Source: Pedobacter sp. L105
GTDB taxonomy: Bacteria; Bacteroidota; Bacteroidia; Sphingobacteriales; Sphingobacteriaceae
Assembly (NCBI RefSeq): GCF_009765875.1
Contig: NZ_LMUP01000008.1
Coordinates: 108,938 to 172,937, forward strand
Reading direction: 5' to 3'
Length of the DNA stretch: 64,000 nucleotides
The notes below the pieces were generated by a model that made no database searches, had not been told where the DNA came from, and was given only the letters and a program-made list of their open reading frames with translations. Below, one piece after another: positions 17,529 to 27,259 of this stretch. The position numbers and the translations under genes were made by a program. Each line of letters begins with the position of its first letter. The first letter of the stretch is position 1.

Positions 17529-20500
17529 CTATAATTTTTCCTGTGATTTATTAAGACCTTCTTTATCTTCGGGCTTGATGATCATAACAAAGAGCACCGG
17601 GGTTACAAGAAGTGCCATGACCATAGAAAATACAACTCCAAAAGCGATTACACTGGCTAATGGACTCCAGAGTGGCGACCCCGAAACGATCATTGGCACG
17701 ACACCGATTGCCGCTGCCATTGCTGTGAGAAATATCGGACGCAAACGCCGTTTTCCAGATTCAAGCGCCGCAGTAAAAATATCATTGCCTTCTGCGATGA
17801 GTTCGTTAGTATGATCAATAAGAATAATTGCATTTCTAACAACAATCCCGGAGAGTGCAATAATTCCAAGAAAAGCTGTAAAGCCAAAGGGATTATGCGT
17901 AATCAATACACCGGAAATAGCGCCGAAAAGACTCAATGGAATTGCTGTCATCACGACAAACACCTCTTTCAGATTTTTAAATTGAAATAATAGGATGAGA
18001 AAGATCAGAACAATACTGATACCCAAAGACAAATTCATTTGTCCTGCAGTTTCAAGCTGGTTTTCTATCTCCCCACCATAGGCTATACTATAACCTGACG
18101 GCAACGGTATTTTCGCGATTTTGTCCTGTGTCGCTTTCAATATCTGAGACGCCAAAGCACCTTCAGAAACCTCGCAAAGTACCGTTAACGTTCGGGAACC
18201 ATTTCTATGCATGATTCTGCCGGTCTGCCATTCCGGAACAATCTCACTAACTTGTCTTAGCGGCGAGTTTATACCAGTAGAAGGCGATGTAACATACGTA
18301 TTGGCCAGATCGTTGAAATCCCTCCTGTCCTTTGCTTCCATTCTCAGCACAATGTTGATGGGATGATTGCTTTCGTAAATTGGTGTTACAGAAGTCCCGG
18401 TAAACCCGGCATGAATTGAAGAACCAATACTTTGAGAGGTAAATCCGAGTTTTTGGCCGTCTTCCTTTATTTTGATACCAAGCCCATAATAATCTTCATG
18501 AAAATTACTCCTCACTAACTTGCTGCCTGGCGCGTTACTTACGATATCTGATATTTGTTTTCCGAGTATCTTTAATTCGCCGAGTTCTGGGCCTGTAATG
18601 CGAACTTCTATTGGTGATACCGTACTTGCCCCCTGCTGCATCAATCTTACGTAGGGACGGCCTTCCGGCATTAACGAATTAACCCTATCATTGAGATTAT
18701 GAGCAAGTTCTTCAGTTTCTTTGTCTGTATGTGTAGTCACGAGAACCTGCGCATAATTGGTCACGGGCGGTTCCGGAGAAAAGTTATAGTAGAAACGAGG
18801 GGCGCTTGTACCCGAAAAAGTGGCATAAGTGACGACCCTGGAATCCTTGTTCAGCAGATTTTCTACACGTTTGATGACTTCGGTTGTCTTATCCAATTTA
18901 GTTCCAGTAGGCATCCATAGTTCGATCACAAACATATTCCGTTCAGCTGCCGGAAAAAACTTCTGCTTAAGCTCGCTGGATAATAGAACCGCAAATACAA
19001 TGGTCATGACACTCGCCAGAATTGTAGTCTTACGATGGTTCATGCACCAGGTCAATAACAAATTATAACCACTTTGCATATAATCCAGCAGTGATTTCCT
19101 CTTTGTTTTTTGATCTTTAGGTAAATTGTGATCATGAAGACCCTTTTTAATAAATACAAAGCATAAATAAGGTGTAAGTAACATTGCTACCACAAATGAT
19201 GATGTTAAGGCAATGGCAACAGTAATAGGTAGTGCAAATATAAATTCGCCCGTTGTTCCAGTGATAATTATGAATGGTAGAAAAGAGCATATGATAGTGA
19301 TTGTAGCGGTAAAAACCGGTACAACAAGATCACTTGCGGAGCGCCAAGCGGCCGTCTTACGGTCGATCCCATGATCTAATAGTTCGACATAATTATCAGC
19401 AATGACAATTGCGTCGTCAACAACCATTCCTAAAACAATAATTAACGCAGCCAGGGAAACTTGATGCAACTCAATACCGAAGAAATTTAATAAGCTAAAA
19501 GTAACCGCAATGGTAACCGGAATTGCCATTGCTGCAACTAATGCGATTCTAAATGGAAGCAATAATAAAATCACTATTAGTACGGACACAATAGCAATGA
19601 GGAATTCCCTGATAAAGTCATTTACACTGTTGTGTACGATTTCCGGCTGATTTACGATTGTTCCGAATTTTAATGAAGGAGGCATCTGCTTTTTAAGTGC
19701 TGCTAGCTTGGCAGTGATTGCATTTCCAAAATCAACAATATTATTCCCTTCAAGCATTTCGAGGGATAGTAATAGAGCTCTGTGCCCTTTTACGGTCGTT
19801 CTAGTAATTCTTTCAGCAGGCTCGCGTTTGATATCTGCAACCTCGCCGAGTTTTATTACCTCACCATTGCTTTTGGAATAACCAACCACCTGCTCGGAGA
19901 CATTTTTTTCTGTAATGAAATATCCCTGAGCGTACAACGGCACTTGGTTATTAGATGTTTTTATATCTCCGGTAGAGGCAATAGCATTCTGAGCCTGAAG
20001 TATTTGCGTAATCTGTTGTAAATTGACGCCATATTGTGCCAGTTTTTCAGACTTAACAGATACTGTTATCTGGTCGGTCTGCTCGCCAATGTGTTTGATT
20101 TTCGATAGACCCGGAACGGTCCGAAGCCCGTCATCTACCTTTTGTAAATAATCTTTCAGCTGATTATCGTCAAGACTGTCATCTTCCAGAGAAATCAGCA
20201 TCGCAATAGTATCACCAAAATCACTATTTACAAAAGGGCCAACAACGCCTTTTGGAAGATCGATTGGTTTATTCTGGTTGAGGTCAAGACGAAGCTTTGA
20301 CCAAAAAACGTCCGGTGTTTTGACATTCTCAGCAAGTTCAATATAAACAACAACCTGACCGTCGGTTGTTGAGGAATAAGTCTTTGCTTTACGTACTTCA
20401 GAATATGTAAAAAGATATTGTTCGATTTTTTTTGTTACCTGTTCTTCCACCTGCGCGGAAGTAGCGCCCGGAAAGTTGGCCACCACTAGACCCTGCCTGA

Positions 20501-20624
20501 TGGTGATTTTGGGATCTTCCCTCCTAGGCATAGTAAAAAGCGCATGCACACCCATAAGGACCGCAAGTAATAATATCGTTAGTGTTATCTGATGATACCT
20601 GAGTGAAAATTTTATAATATTCAT
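17529..20624 (-). CDS. RND-family efflux transporter, inner membrane subunit
   Basis: 1031 residues from ATG 20624 (MNIIKFSLRYHQ). The open frame extends 66 codons upstream, but that part overlaps the preceding gene and is not RND-like. It has 12 membrane segments with two large periplasmic loops, the GMVVDDAIVIADN motif of TM4 with the proton-relay Asp pair, and GVVPMIVSGSPLWSPL in the C-terminal half. It belongs to the HAE1-like drug pumps. The start is 4 nt after the membrane fusion protein gene. It probably exports amphiphilic toxic compounds. Confidence 0.93.
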   Translation of the reverse strand: MNIIKFSLRYHQITLTILLLAVLMGVHALFTMPRREDPKITIRQGLVVANFPGATSAQVEEQVTKKIEQYLFTYSEVRKAKTYSSTTDGQVVVYIELAENVKTPDVFWSKLRLDLNQNKPIDLPKGVVGPFVNSDFGDTIAMLISLEDDSLDDNQLKDYLQKVDDGLRTVPGLSKIKHIGEQTDQITVSVKSEKLAQYGVNLQQITQILQAQNAIASTGDIKTSNNQVPLYAQGYFITEKNVSEQVVGYSKSNGEVIKLGEVADIKREPAERITRTTVKGHRALLLSLEMLEGNNIVDFGNAITAKLAALKKQMPPSLKFGTIVNQPEIVHNSVNDFIREFLIAIVSVLIVILLLLPFRIALVAAMAIPVTIAVTFSLLNFFGIELHQVSLAALIIVLGMVVDDAIVIADNYVELLDHGIDRKTAAWRSASDLVVPVFTATITIICSFLPFIIITGTTGEFIFALPITVAIALTSSFVVAMLLTPYLCFVFIKKGLHDHNLPKDQKTKRKSLLDYMQSGYNLLLTWCMNHRKTTILASVMTIVFAVLLSSELKQKFFPAAERNMFVIELWMPTGTKLDKTTEVIKRVENLLNKDSRVVTYATFSGTSAPRFYYNFSPEPPVTNYAQVLVTTHTDKETEELAHNLNDRVNSLMPEGRPYVRLMQQGASTVSPIEVRITGPELGELKILGKQISDIVSNAPGSKLVRSNFHEDYYGLGIKIKEDGQKLGFTSQSIGSSIHAGFTGTSVTPIYESNHPINIVLRMEAKDRRDFNDLANTYVTSPSTGINSPLRQVSEIVPEWQTGRIMHRNGSRTLTVLCEVSEGALASQILKATQDKIAKIPLPSGYSIAYGGEIENQLETAGQMNLSLGISIVLIFLILLFQFKNLKEVFVVMTAIPLSLFGAISGVLITHNPFGFTAFLGIIALSGIVVRNAIILIDHTNELIAEGNDIFTAALESGKRRLRPIFLTAMAAAIGVVPMIVSGSPLWSPLASVIAFGVVFSMVMALLVTPVLFVMIIKPEDKEGLNKSQEKL

Positions 20625-20628
20625 TATA

Positions 20629-21666
20629 CTATTTTTTGATTGTGACCAGTAAACCGTCCTGAACTTTTTGCTGCCCGCCAACAATAACTTTTTCGTTCTC
20701 TTTGAGACCAGAGGTAATTTCAAGCACATCTCCAATGACGCTGCCAACCGATACTTTACGCTTGTAGGCTTTTTTGTTTGAAGGATTAACCACGAAGACA
20801 TACGATGTCTGAGTTTCATCATGCAAAACGGCTTCAGCTGGGAGCGTAAGAAGCTTTTGCTTTTGTTTTGAAGGTAGCATTACATCAGCGATCATCCCAG
20901 GACGAATCTTTCGATTTTTATTCAATAGATTGATCTTTACGGTGTAGGCCCTGATCGCGGGATCTGCAATTGCTCCTATGAGCGATATAGAACCAAAATA
21001 CGTAGAATCAAGAGCTTCAATATGTATCCGAGCCCTATCACCTGTCTTAATGTGTGCTATTTCACTTTCGGGAACTGATGCTGTTATTTTAATCGGCTCG
21101 ACATTTACAATGCTGAAAGCAATGCTTCCCTCACTAACAATAGCACCGGGCTCGACTGTTCTTTTTGAAAGAAGCCCACTTAGAGGTGCGTATAAATGTG
21201 TATCCCGGAGACGTTTAGCCTGAATTTCCTGCTGAGCTTTAGATTGCAGCTGCATCTTAATGGCTGTCTGATAATCCGATTCCGTTATACTTCCGCGATC
21301 ATACATGATCTTAACACGCTTAAGTTCGTCATTGGCCTTTTGAAGATCGGCATTAGCAGAATTTAGATTGGAATTAAAATCCGTTGGATCAATGGTCGCA
21401 ATAAGTTGTCCTTTGGATATATATTGTCCTTCTTCGAAATTGACTTTAACAATTCTGCCAGGCACCATAAAACCAAGATCGGCAGTGTGATCAGCTTCTG
21501 TATTAGCACTTAGCGTAAGAACTTTATCTTCTATGTGATAGGCTACAGAGGTTACTACCACCTCCATACCCGCAAGGTCATCATTTTCGCTTTTTGCTGG
21601 TTTTTGTTTACATGAGCCCATAATAGCTATGTATGGGATTAAAAGAATGAAAGTTTTCATTTTCAT
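20629..21666 (-). CDS. RND efflux membrane fusion lipoprotein (HlyD/AcrA-like)
   Basis: 345 residues. A lipoprotein signal with lipobox IMGSC puts the acylated Cys at about 19. The order is barrel-sandwich/lipoyl half (VPGRIVKVNFEEGQYISKGQ), helical hairpin (about 90-150), second lipoyl half (LYAPLSGLLSKRTVEPGAIV), then beta-barrel and membrane-proximal domains. It links the RND pump with TolC. First gene of the operon, with a large palindrome 52 nt upstream and an HxlR-type site about 180 nt upstream. Confidence 0.93.
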   Translation of the reverse strand: MKMKTFILLIPYIAIMGSCKQKPAKSENDDLAGMEVVVTSVAYHIEDKVLTLSANTEADHTADLGFMVPGRIVKVNFEEGQYISKGQLIATIDPTDFNSNLNSANADLQKANDELKRVKIMYDRGSITESDYQTAIKMQLQSKAQQEIQAKRLRDTHLYAPLSGLLSKRTVEPGAIVSEGSIAFSIVNVEPIKITASVPESEIAHIKTGDRARIHIEALDSTYFGSISLIGAIADPAIRAYTVKINLLNKNRKIRPGMIADVMLPSKQKQKLLTLPAEAVLHDETQTSYVFVVNPSNKKAYKRKVSVGSVIGDVLEITSGLKENEKVIVGGQQKVQDGLLVTIKK

Positions 21667-21717
21667 GGCTTATTGATATTGATTTACAGAACTTATAGTG
21701 AAAATTATTTTGAGTTT

Positions 21718-21779
21718 TGGGTTACTCACATGAATATGAATATACCGATTGGTATATTCATATTCATGTGAGTAACCCA
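21718..21779. promoter_or_regulatory. 29-bp perfect palindrome with TetR-like core before efflux operon
   Basis: Arms of 29 nt (21718-21746 and 21751-21779) separated by GATT. The centre ATACC-GATT-GGTAT (21742-21755) matches the operator before the DinB gene (29685-29702). On the plus strand a T-rich tract follows (GTTTTATTTTT), so it could also terminate rightward transcription, but no gene ends there. Its position upstream of the leftward efflux operon favours an operator role, perhaps for a TetR dimer pair. Confidence 0.6.
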
Positions 21780-21846
21780 GTTTTATTTTTACACAGCTAA
21801 GGTCTGTGTTATAGTTTAGATTTCATACTAGGCACCAAAAGGGAAG

Positions 21847-21866
21847 TAGTTTCATTTGAGAAACTA
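21847..21866. promoter_or_regulatory. HxlR-type operator upstream of efflux operon
   Basis: TAGTTTC-N6-GAAACTA followed by TTAA, with the same GGGAAGTAGTTTC flank as the site before the MFS gene (26825). The closest real gene downstream on either side is the RND operon, starting at 21666. Confidence 0.65.
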
Positions 21867-22049
21867 TTAATAAACGCAATGAAAATGTTTTTTATCAATT
21901 TAATTGACTATGAAACAATTCAGATTCATATTTTCATAATTTAACACAATATCATTTTATCCTACAGGGAAATATAAAATCTATTATTATTTAATTGATG
22001 TCCGAAGTAAAATTTAAAAGATGTAAATCTTCTTGAACTCTTTGCTGTT

Positions 22050-22640
22050 TTAAGAACCGAACAGCTTAATTTCGGGACAACCGGCCGAGATTTGGCCTTC
22101 TATTACCCTTAAGCTATTGCCGGAGAAAAACATAAGCAGTGCGATAAGGGCGATCATACAAGCGATCTTTGCATGAGTACTATGATTAGTAAGTAGCCTC
22201 GGCTCAGAACAAACTTGGCTTAATTATAAAAAGGAAAGTCGTCTAATTATACTCATTCCGAGTACCGAGAGAGTTTCTTGAAATGTGTTGTAAAAACCAG
22301 CTGTGCCGCTGGAAAATTAAAGTAGTACATTTTTCTATTAATATTCACCAATGAAAGCAATGCCAGCTTATCAACAAGCTGCGTGATCCCATTGGCCGAA
22401 TCATATTTTAAAGACTCCGGTCTTAATGACAGTATCGCTCCATCAAAATAAAACATCTATAACAGATAACAAAGTTGCCGAAACACCAATACTCAGCACG
22501 ATCCAGGACAATATTCTCTTAAGAAACCCTTTTCAAATCGTAGTCAATTACTATATAGCAGGCCTCCGGATTCACTCTATAAAGTAACTTATCGAAGATG
22601 TATACGACAACCCTGTCATCTGTTAAAACTGTAAAGGTTC
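22050..22640 (-). other. decayed coding patches, unidentified
   Basis: Minus-strand frames in this stretch give protein-like but broken segments. One near 22640-22520 reads FTVLTDDRVVVYIFDKLLYR.. and stops. A second shows a membrane-like SWIVLSIGVSATLLSVID. A third at 22456-22253 is a 67-residue open frame (MFYFDGAILSLRPESL..). A fourth, ending at 22050, reads KIACMIALIALLMFFSGNSLR.. to a stop. They change frame several times. I do not recognise a family; remnants of one or two membrane-protein genes are likely. Confidence 0.3.
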
Positions 22641-22642
22641 GG

Positions 22643-23053
22643 TTAAAGCTCCACCTGCTGTAAATGCCACATATCTTCCGGTATGATATTTTTAAGCTGT
22701 TTATACATAGCGGTTCTGAAAAGCTCTACAACAGGGAACGGTTTAAATGCTACAGATCTGTACTTGATCTTTCCCTGTTCGTCATTGATCAAAAGTTCAA
22801 AACTGATCAATTTGTGCCCGTCAATGATACCTTCCCATATCAAAACGGTTTCATTATCCTGTTGGAACTCATGGGTAAACTTTCCGTTTCTGACACTTGA
22901 AGAGGTCATCATTACTTCTGCGACCAAATCTTTTCCTTCCACAGGTTTAGTAAAAATTGGACTGGAAAAGACTACATCCTCAGATAATAAGTTCTTTAGT
23001 TCGTTAATGTTACCCGAACTCTCTTTGAAAATTCTTAAAGCATGCTTATTCAT
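22643..23053 (-). CDS. NTF2-like (SnoaL-type) fold protein
   Basis: 136 residues from ATG 23053 (MNKHALRIFKESSG); the longer frame to 23077 needs a TTG start in the operator. The alternating helix and strand pattern with LLSEDVVFSSPIFTKPVEGKD and a closing KYRSVAFKPFPVVELFRTAM is typical of SnoaL-like cone-shaped folds. Members are small enzymes or ligand binders; no catalytic function can be assigned. An ATAGACAAATCTATCT motif 17 nt before the ATG recurs before the TetR gene at 29012, so that regulator may control it. Confidence 0.75.
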   Translation of the reverse strand: MNKHALRIFKESSGNINELKNLLSEDVVFSSPIFTKPVEGKDLVAEVMMTSSSVRNGKFTHEFQQDNETVLIWEGIIDGHKLISFELLINDEQGKIKYRSVAFKPFPVVELFRTAMYKQLKNIIPEDMWHLQQVEL

Positions 23054-23069
23054 AATTGTAAATTTATAT

Positions 23070-23085
23070 ATAGACAAATCTATCT
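23070..23085. promoter_or_regulatory. shared TetR-type site before NTF2-like gene
   Basis: ATAGACAAATCTATCT, with ATAGA-N4-TCTAT symmetry. It is 15/16 identical to 29595-29610 in front of the TetR gene, and stands at nearly the same distance from the start codon (17 and 20 nt). Confidence 0.6.
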
Positions 23086-23461
23086 ATTTTATATACTATT
23101 TTATACCTTTTAAAGTCATAAACAAGGTTTATGTGAAAAAAATTATTAAATCAATAGGCATTGTCATTGGAAAAAGGAAACTGACCATTCTTTATAGTTA
23201 ATTCCCCTTTTAACAGGCAGAAAATCAATTTTTTAGAAAAACCATTTTGATCGCTTTATCAGCCAATTATGACATTTAAAATCAGGTATAAACGCCAACA
23301 GTCACCAGGCCACCAATATGACGCTCATAGAAACACCAACATGGAATGGTTATAATAAATTCTGTTCCCACTCAGATTTGTAAATCATTGGTCCTAAAGG
23401 CCATCTAAACATTAAGGATTGAAATCAGGACTATTTTTTATTCTTAAAAATATGAATCTAT
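23086..23461. other. intergenic region
   Basis: About 375 nt between two leftward NTF2-like genes. No open frame with protein-like composition, hairpin or repeat was seen apart from the promoter site at 23070. Confidence 0.4.
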
Positions 23462-23971
23462 TCAATTAGGTATTGGAATAACAATATCGGATGCTAATTT
23501 CCATGCATAACTTTCCTTCACCCACATTATGATCATTAAGAATGGTTTGGGAACGGGAACCTGTCCGGCATAAGATACACTGATCTTTACAGGAACATAG
23601 GTTTCCGCTACTTCTGGTTTTAGAAAAACGGTCTTTATTTTATCATATTCAGGAAAAATGTGAAATGTCGACCCCGTTAGGATATCATGAAAGTGCTGCA
23701 TGACAACATCATTTCCCCAAAAACCTGCCCAGCCACCTTCCTCCGTCCTTTTTGTTTTTGCGACAAATAAGGTAGATGTCGAATTCCAAACAAAAAGCCG
23801 GACGCTATCAACATTATGCTGATTCTCAGCATCGATCAGCTGGTGATACTGGCTATTAATAATAGCTTTATCACTTTCCTGTGCGCCGGCAATGTGCGAT
23901 AGCAAAAGAAGAACAGCAATATTTGCAGATTTCCTGAGATTGGAATAGAAATACAGACTAATCTGTTTCAT
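23462..23971 (-). CDS. secreted NTF2-like protein
   Basis: 169 residues with a signal peptide (NIAVLLLLSHIAGAQ). The mature part (AIINSQYHQLIDAENQHNVDSVRLFVW...) has the N-terminal helix and SnoaL/DUF4440 pattern of NTF2-like proteins. Periplasmic or secreted; function unknown. It is a single leftward gene following the peroxiredoxin gene after 72 nt. Confidence 0.7.
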   Translation of the reverse strand: MKQISLYFYSNLRKSANIAVLLLLSHIAGAQESDKAIINSQYHQLIDAENQHNVDSVRLFVWNSTSTLFVAKTKRTEEGGWAGFWGNDVVMQHFHDILTGSTFHIFPEYDKIKTVFLKPEVAETYVPVKISVSYAGQVPVPKPFLMIIMWVKESYAWKLASDIVIPIPN

Positions 23972-24043
23972 ATGTAAAGGGTTAAATAAAAGAAAAAGAC
24001 GATATTTTAAGACCCTATTACATTATCATCGGTCTTGGCTTGG

Positions 24044-24493
24044 TTAATTCGTTCTTAAAAACTCAAGCATTTTTTTTGAATGCGCATCTCCGCTTAAAAA
24101 CGCTCGGTATGTAAATTCAATCTTTCCATCCTGGCCCACTAAAAATGTCTCTCGGCCAGTCATGAACAAAACGTCCTTGATACCAAACTGCTTCAAAACT
24201 TTATTACCAGGATCACTCAACAAGTAGTACGGCAGCTTATTTTTACTTGAAAAGTTTATGTGGCTTTGAACGGTCCCTGAGTTGATTCCAATTACGACGG
24301 CTCCTTCATCAGAAAATTCAATAAAACTGTCTCTAAAAGTACAAGCTTCCTTAGTACAAACTGCACTTTCATCTTTGGGATAGAAGAAAATAACAAGTTT
24401 TCTTCCTTTAAATGCTATGCTGCTGAAAATTTCGCCATACTGGTCAAAGAGACTAAACGACGGCATTGAATCTCCTGCTATTAATGTTTTCAT
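24044..24493 (-). CDS. PrxQ/Bcp-type peroxiredoxin
   Basis: 149 residues, usual length. The thioredoxin-fold motif FFYPKDESAVCTKEACTFRD places the peroxidatic Cys at 46 and the resolving Cys at 51, the atypical 2-Cys PrxQ arrangement. It reduces H2O2 and organic hydroperoxides with thioredoxin as donor. It fits the general stress and detoxification content of the region. It follows the alpha/beta hydrolase gene by 76 nt and may be co-transcribed. Confidence 0.92.
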   Translation of the reverse strand: MKTLIAGDSMPSFSLFDQYGEIFSSIAFKGRKLVIFFYPKDESAVCTKEACTFRDSFIEFSDEGAVVIGINSGTVQSHINFSSKNKLPYYLLSDPGNKVLKQFGIKDVLFMTGRETFLVGQDGKIEFTYRAFLSGDAHSKKMLEFLRTN

Positions 24494-24569
24494 TTTATTA
24501 ATTTTTTAATAATGGTTGAAGTATTTAGTACAACAGGATGAATCACGCATAATGATCCATCCTATTTTT

Positions 24570-25382
24570 TCATTTTGAAATATTTGTAAGCAATATTGCT
24601 ACTGAATCCGGTTTTGAAAGGAAAGGGCTGTGACTGGTATTGAGCTGGTAGATAGATTTGAGACCACTTGCGGCTATCATGCGTATTTGTAATTTCGGGG
24701 TAACGGCATGATCCTGAAGGGTTTTTATATAGAATTTAGGAACAGAACCGTAGTTAGCCTCAGTCAATGTCACCTTGTTTCCAAACGGAATTGCCGGTTC
24801 GACACGAAAATTAGAAAGTACAAGATTTTGAATTTCGGTCGATCCATCACCTATGAAACTGTCAATGATCTTGTCACGTAGAACATCCAAGGTTAACATA
24901 TCAACTGAAGGTCTCAAAGACTGTCCTAAAACTGAAGTAGTATCCGTACTGGCAAGGTCGAGTAAAGATTGTCCTGCCAAGGGAACATAAGCAGCAATAT
25001 AAATTAATTTTTCTATCCTGGCAGGAATTTTTTCTGCAACTTCTGAAATCACAACGCCGCCTAAACTATGGCCTACAAGGATGACTTTACCGCTTATCCC
25101 ATTTATGGCGCTGATGACTTTATCTCGATAAACATCCATTGTTAATGTTTGCGGTAAGGTTTGGTCAGCTCCATGGCCCGGCAGTTCAATAACGATGACG
25201 TGGTTTCCAGATTTTTCAAGATTTGCTTTTACAAATTGCCAGGCATAAGGCGCCTGCCATGCGCCAGGAACTATCACATATGTTTTAGCTGCCGAAGCGA
25301 TCGGATTATCATTATTTTTTGTGCAGGAAAATAAAACAGCTAATGATGCTGCTAGCATTAATGTTAAAATTATTTTTTTCAT
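24570..25382 (-). CDS. alpha/beta hydrolase lipoprotein (EstA/salicylate-esterase type)
   Basis: 270 residues. Lipobox LFSC (Cys20). Hydrolase core begins TYVIVPGAWQAPYAW; nucleophile Ser106 in GHSLGG, His likely in TSHSPFLSKP. This pattern matches the small esterase group of bacterial EstC and plant methyl-ester hydrolases. Anchored to a membrane facing the periplasm. The promoter has -7 box TAATTTTG (25411-25418, minus strand) and an upstream TTAACCTCGGTTAA element also found before the gene at 38148. Confidence 0.88.
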   Translation of the reverse strand: MKKIILTLMLAASLAVLFSCTKNNDNPIASAAKTYVIVPGAWQAPYAWQFVKANLEKSGNHVIVIELPGHGADQTLPQTLTMDVYRDKVISAINGISGKVILVGHSLGGVVISEVAEKIPARIEKLIYIAAYVPLAGQSLLDLASTDTTSVLGQSLRPSVDMLTLDVLRDKIIDSFIGDGSTEIQNLVLSNFRVEPAIPFGNKVTLTEANYGSVPKFYIKTLQDHAVTPKLQIRMIAASGLKSIYQLNTSHSPFLSKPDSVAILLTNISK

Positions 25383-25436
25383 GACGTGTTATCTAATTGT
25401 TTAGACGGGTCAAAATTAACTACTAGTTTCTTTGGT

Positions 25437-25454
25437 AATTTTAACCTCGGTTAA
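25437..25454. promoter_or_regulatory. TTAACC-TC-GGTTAA operator
   Basis: AATTTTAACCTCGGTTAA, identical over 18 nt with 39427-39444. It begins 18 nt upstream of the -7 box in both cases, so it covers the -33 region. A repressor or activator dimer site is likely; the regulator is not identified. Confidence 0.7.
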
Positions 25455-25558
25455 TATTGCATGATTACTTAATGCTTTACTGTCATTTTAAAGTAATGAA
25501 TAGACCAATCTGTTTTTCTTTATAAAAAGACATTAGGTACAATAAATCGATTTTTAAC

Positions 25559-26755
25559 CTATACTGTAACAGGTTTGTACACAGTACCCCTTATCGGAAT
25601 GAATGTTATCAGAATTGCCACTACTGCTATTACTGCACCAGCAAAGCCAAGATAGGATAATCCTGACGACGAGATAACTATCCCTCCAAACGCTGCGCCG
25701 CATCCCTGACCGAGAAAAATCATCGATCCGTTAAGTGCCAGTACAACATTACGGTTATTTGGAGTGGCCTCTATTAGACGGTCCTGTACTATCGGCGCTA
25801 ACGCAAATTGTGCAATTGTACCAATCCAAAAGATAAAACCCAGAAATATTCCGTTACCAGTATTACCTAACGAAATTGTCCTGAACATTAAAAGGGACGC
25901 ACAAAACAAAGTGATGCTGAGCACAGAGTATCCCGCTTTCATCATCAGGGGGGTGTATTTATGATTGGTCAACTTTCCCCCTATGATCACACCAATAATA
26001 CTTCCTATTCCGATTGCAAATTGTAATAAACTAACTTTGCTTCCTTCAATTCCTGCCACTTGTTTAGCAACCGGGCTCAGGTAAGCGGTAAGTGTGAATG
26101 TTGCTAAAAAACCGATTAAAGTAAGTAAAAGATTGATATAGACACTCTTTATCTTCACTATTGCTAATGATTTAATTCCGCGCTGATCAGTGTTAGGAAC
26201 ATTTGGCAATATAAAACCTACGCCCATTGCAGCTAGTATGATCAACAAGCCTGAGAACAAGAAGGTAGCGCGCCAATTGAAGACGCTTCCAATCAGGCTG
26301 CCAATTGGAATGCCGAGAATTAGTGATAAAGTAAGCCCACTAAATACAATTGCCAAAGCTTTACCACGGCTCTTTTCATCTGTTAGTGCTGAAGCTGACG
26401 CCGCTGCGACCGGTGTAATGAGCGATGCGATGATCCCGCCTATTATGCGAACGACCAACAGGCTTTCAAAACTCGGCATAGCTGCTGCTATCAAATTAAT
26501 AAGGGCCAACCCGGCTAAAGCCGTAATTAATACCTTTTTCCTTTCAAACCGGGCAGAAAAATTTGCCATAAAAGGTGCGGAAAGGGCATACGCTATTGCG
26601 AAAGAAGAAGATAGCTGCCCGGCTGTCGCGACAGATACATTTAGATCTCTAGCAAGTTGCACAAGGAGCCCAGAAAAGACGTAGGTTTCCGTTCCTACTG
26701 CGAACGTAACCAGCATGAGAATATAGATTTGAGGATTGAATTTTGATTGTTCCAT
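25559..26755 (-). CDS. MFS exporter (DHA1 type)
   Basis: 398 residues, 12 predicted membrane helices. Motif A-like FSARFERKKVLI follows TM2, and the PIGSLIGSVFNWRATFLFSG region fits motif C of antiporters. It resembles AraJ/YdhP-type exporters. Substrate unknown; given the HxlR-type operator at 26825 and the HxlR gene beyond, export of a toxic aromatic or electrophilic compound is plausible. Confidence 0.88.
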   Translation of the reverse strand: MEQSKFNPQIYILMLVTFAVGTETYVFSGLLVQLARDLNVSVATAGQLSSSFAIAYALSAPFMANFSARFERKKVLITALAGLALINLIAAAMPSFESLLVVRIIGGIIASLITPVAAASASALTDEKSRGKALAIVFSGLTLSLILGIPIGSLIGSVFNWRATFLFSGLLIILAAMGVGFILPNVPNTDQRGIKSLAIVKIKSVYINLLLTLIGFLATFTLTAYLSPVAKQVAGIEGSKVSLLQFAIGIGSIIGVIIGGKLTNHKYTPLMMKAGYSVLSITLFCASLLMFRTISLGNTGNGIFLGFIFWIGTIAQFALAPIVQDRLIEATPNNRNVVLALNGSMIFLGQGCGAAFGGIVISSSGLSYLGFAGAVIAVVAILITFIPIRGTVYKPVTV

Positions 26756-26824
26756 TTGATATTCAATTAAGTATCAAAGGTCGATAGAATGAATTGATAA
26801 CGAAACTGATATACTTTTGGGAAG

Positions 26825-26844
26825 TAGTTTCTCTTGCGAAACTA
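26825..26844. promoter_or_regulatory. HxlR-type operator upstream of MFS gene
   Basis: TAGTTTC-N6-GAAACTA with the GGGAAGTAGTTTC flank shared with 21847. It lies 70 nt upstream of the MFS start and about 440 nt before the HxlR gene at 27288. Confidence 0.7.
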
Positions 26845-27259
26845 TCACAGGTAGCAAATAGAATAATTCTAAAAAAATCAGCGAAATTTTTAAAAGTCTA
26901 TTTAGGGAATTAACAAAAGTCAATCATACCGATCTCCTTAATTGAACTAGGATCTAAGACTAAAAGAGGTTTTTATAAAAGCCGTGTAGACGAATTTTAA
27001 ACTTCTTTAAAACTATTCTTTATCATCTATATTGTCTCTAAAAAAGATCAAGCTATCAAAGGTTAATTGATAAATGAATTCTTAACCACATAATAAAGCA
27101 GTAAGCCTTTGATTATCCGATATACGCAAAGCAGCTATACTTAGAAAGATACAAGTTTAAAAACGGTCCTGTAAATGCAGATATTACATAACAAGGAGAA
27201 AGTAAATTGTTTAATCAGCTAATTAAAATTATGTTTGATAGTAAATATCAAAAGAGAGG
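26845..27259. other. intergenic region between MFS and HxlR genes
   Basis: About 415 AT-rich nt without a convincing gene. The open frame that begins at 27207 with TTG is only an upstream extension of the HxlR frame. Confidence 0.4.

Noticed and set aside
17529..20822. 66-codon N-terminal extension of the RND gene
   Set aside because: It overlaps the upstream fusion-protein gene and is unlike RND proteins; the ATG at 20624 fits the family and operon spacing.
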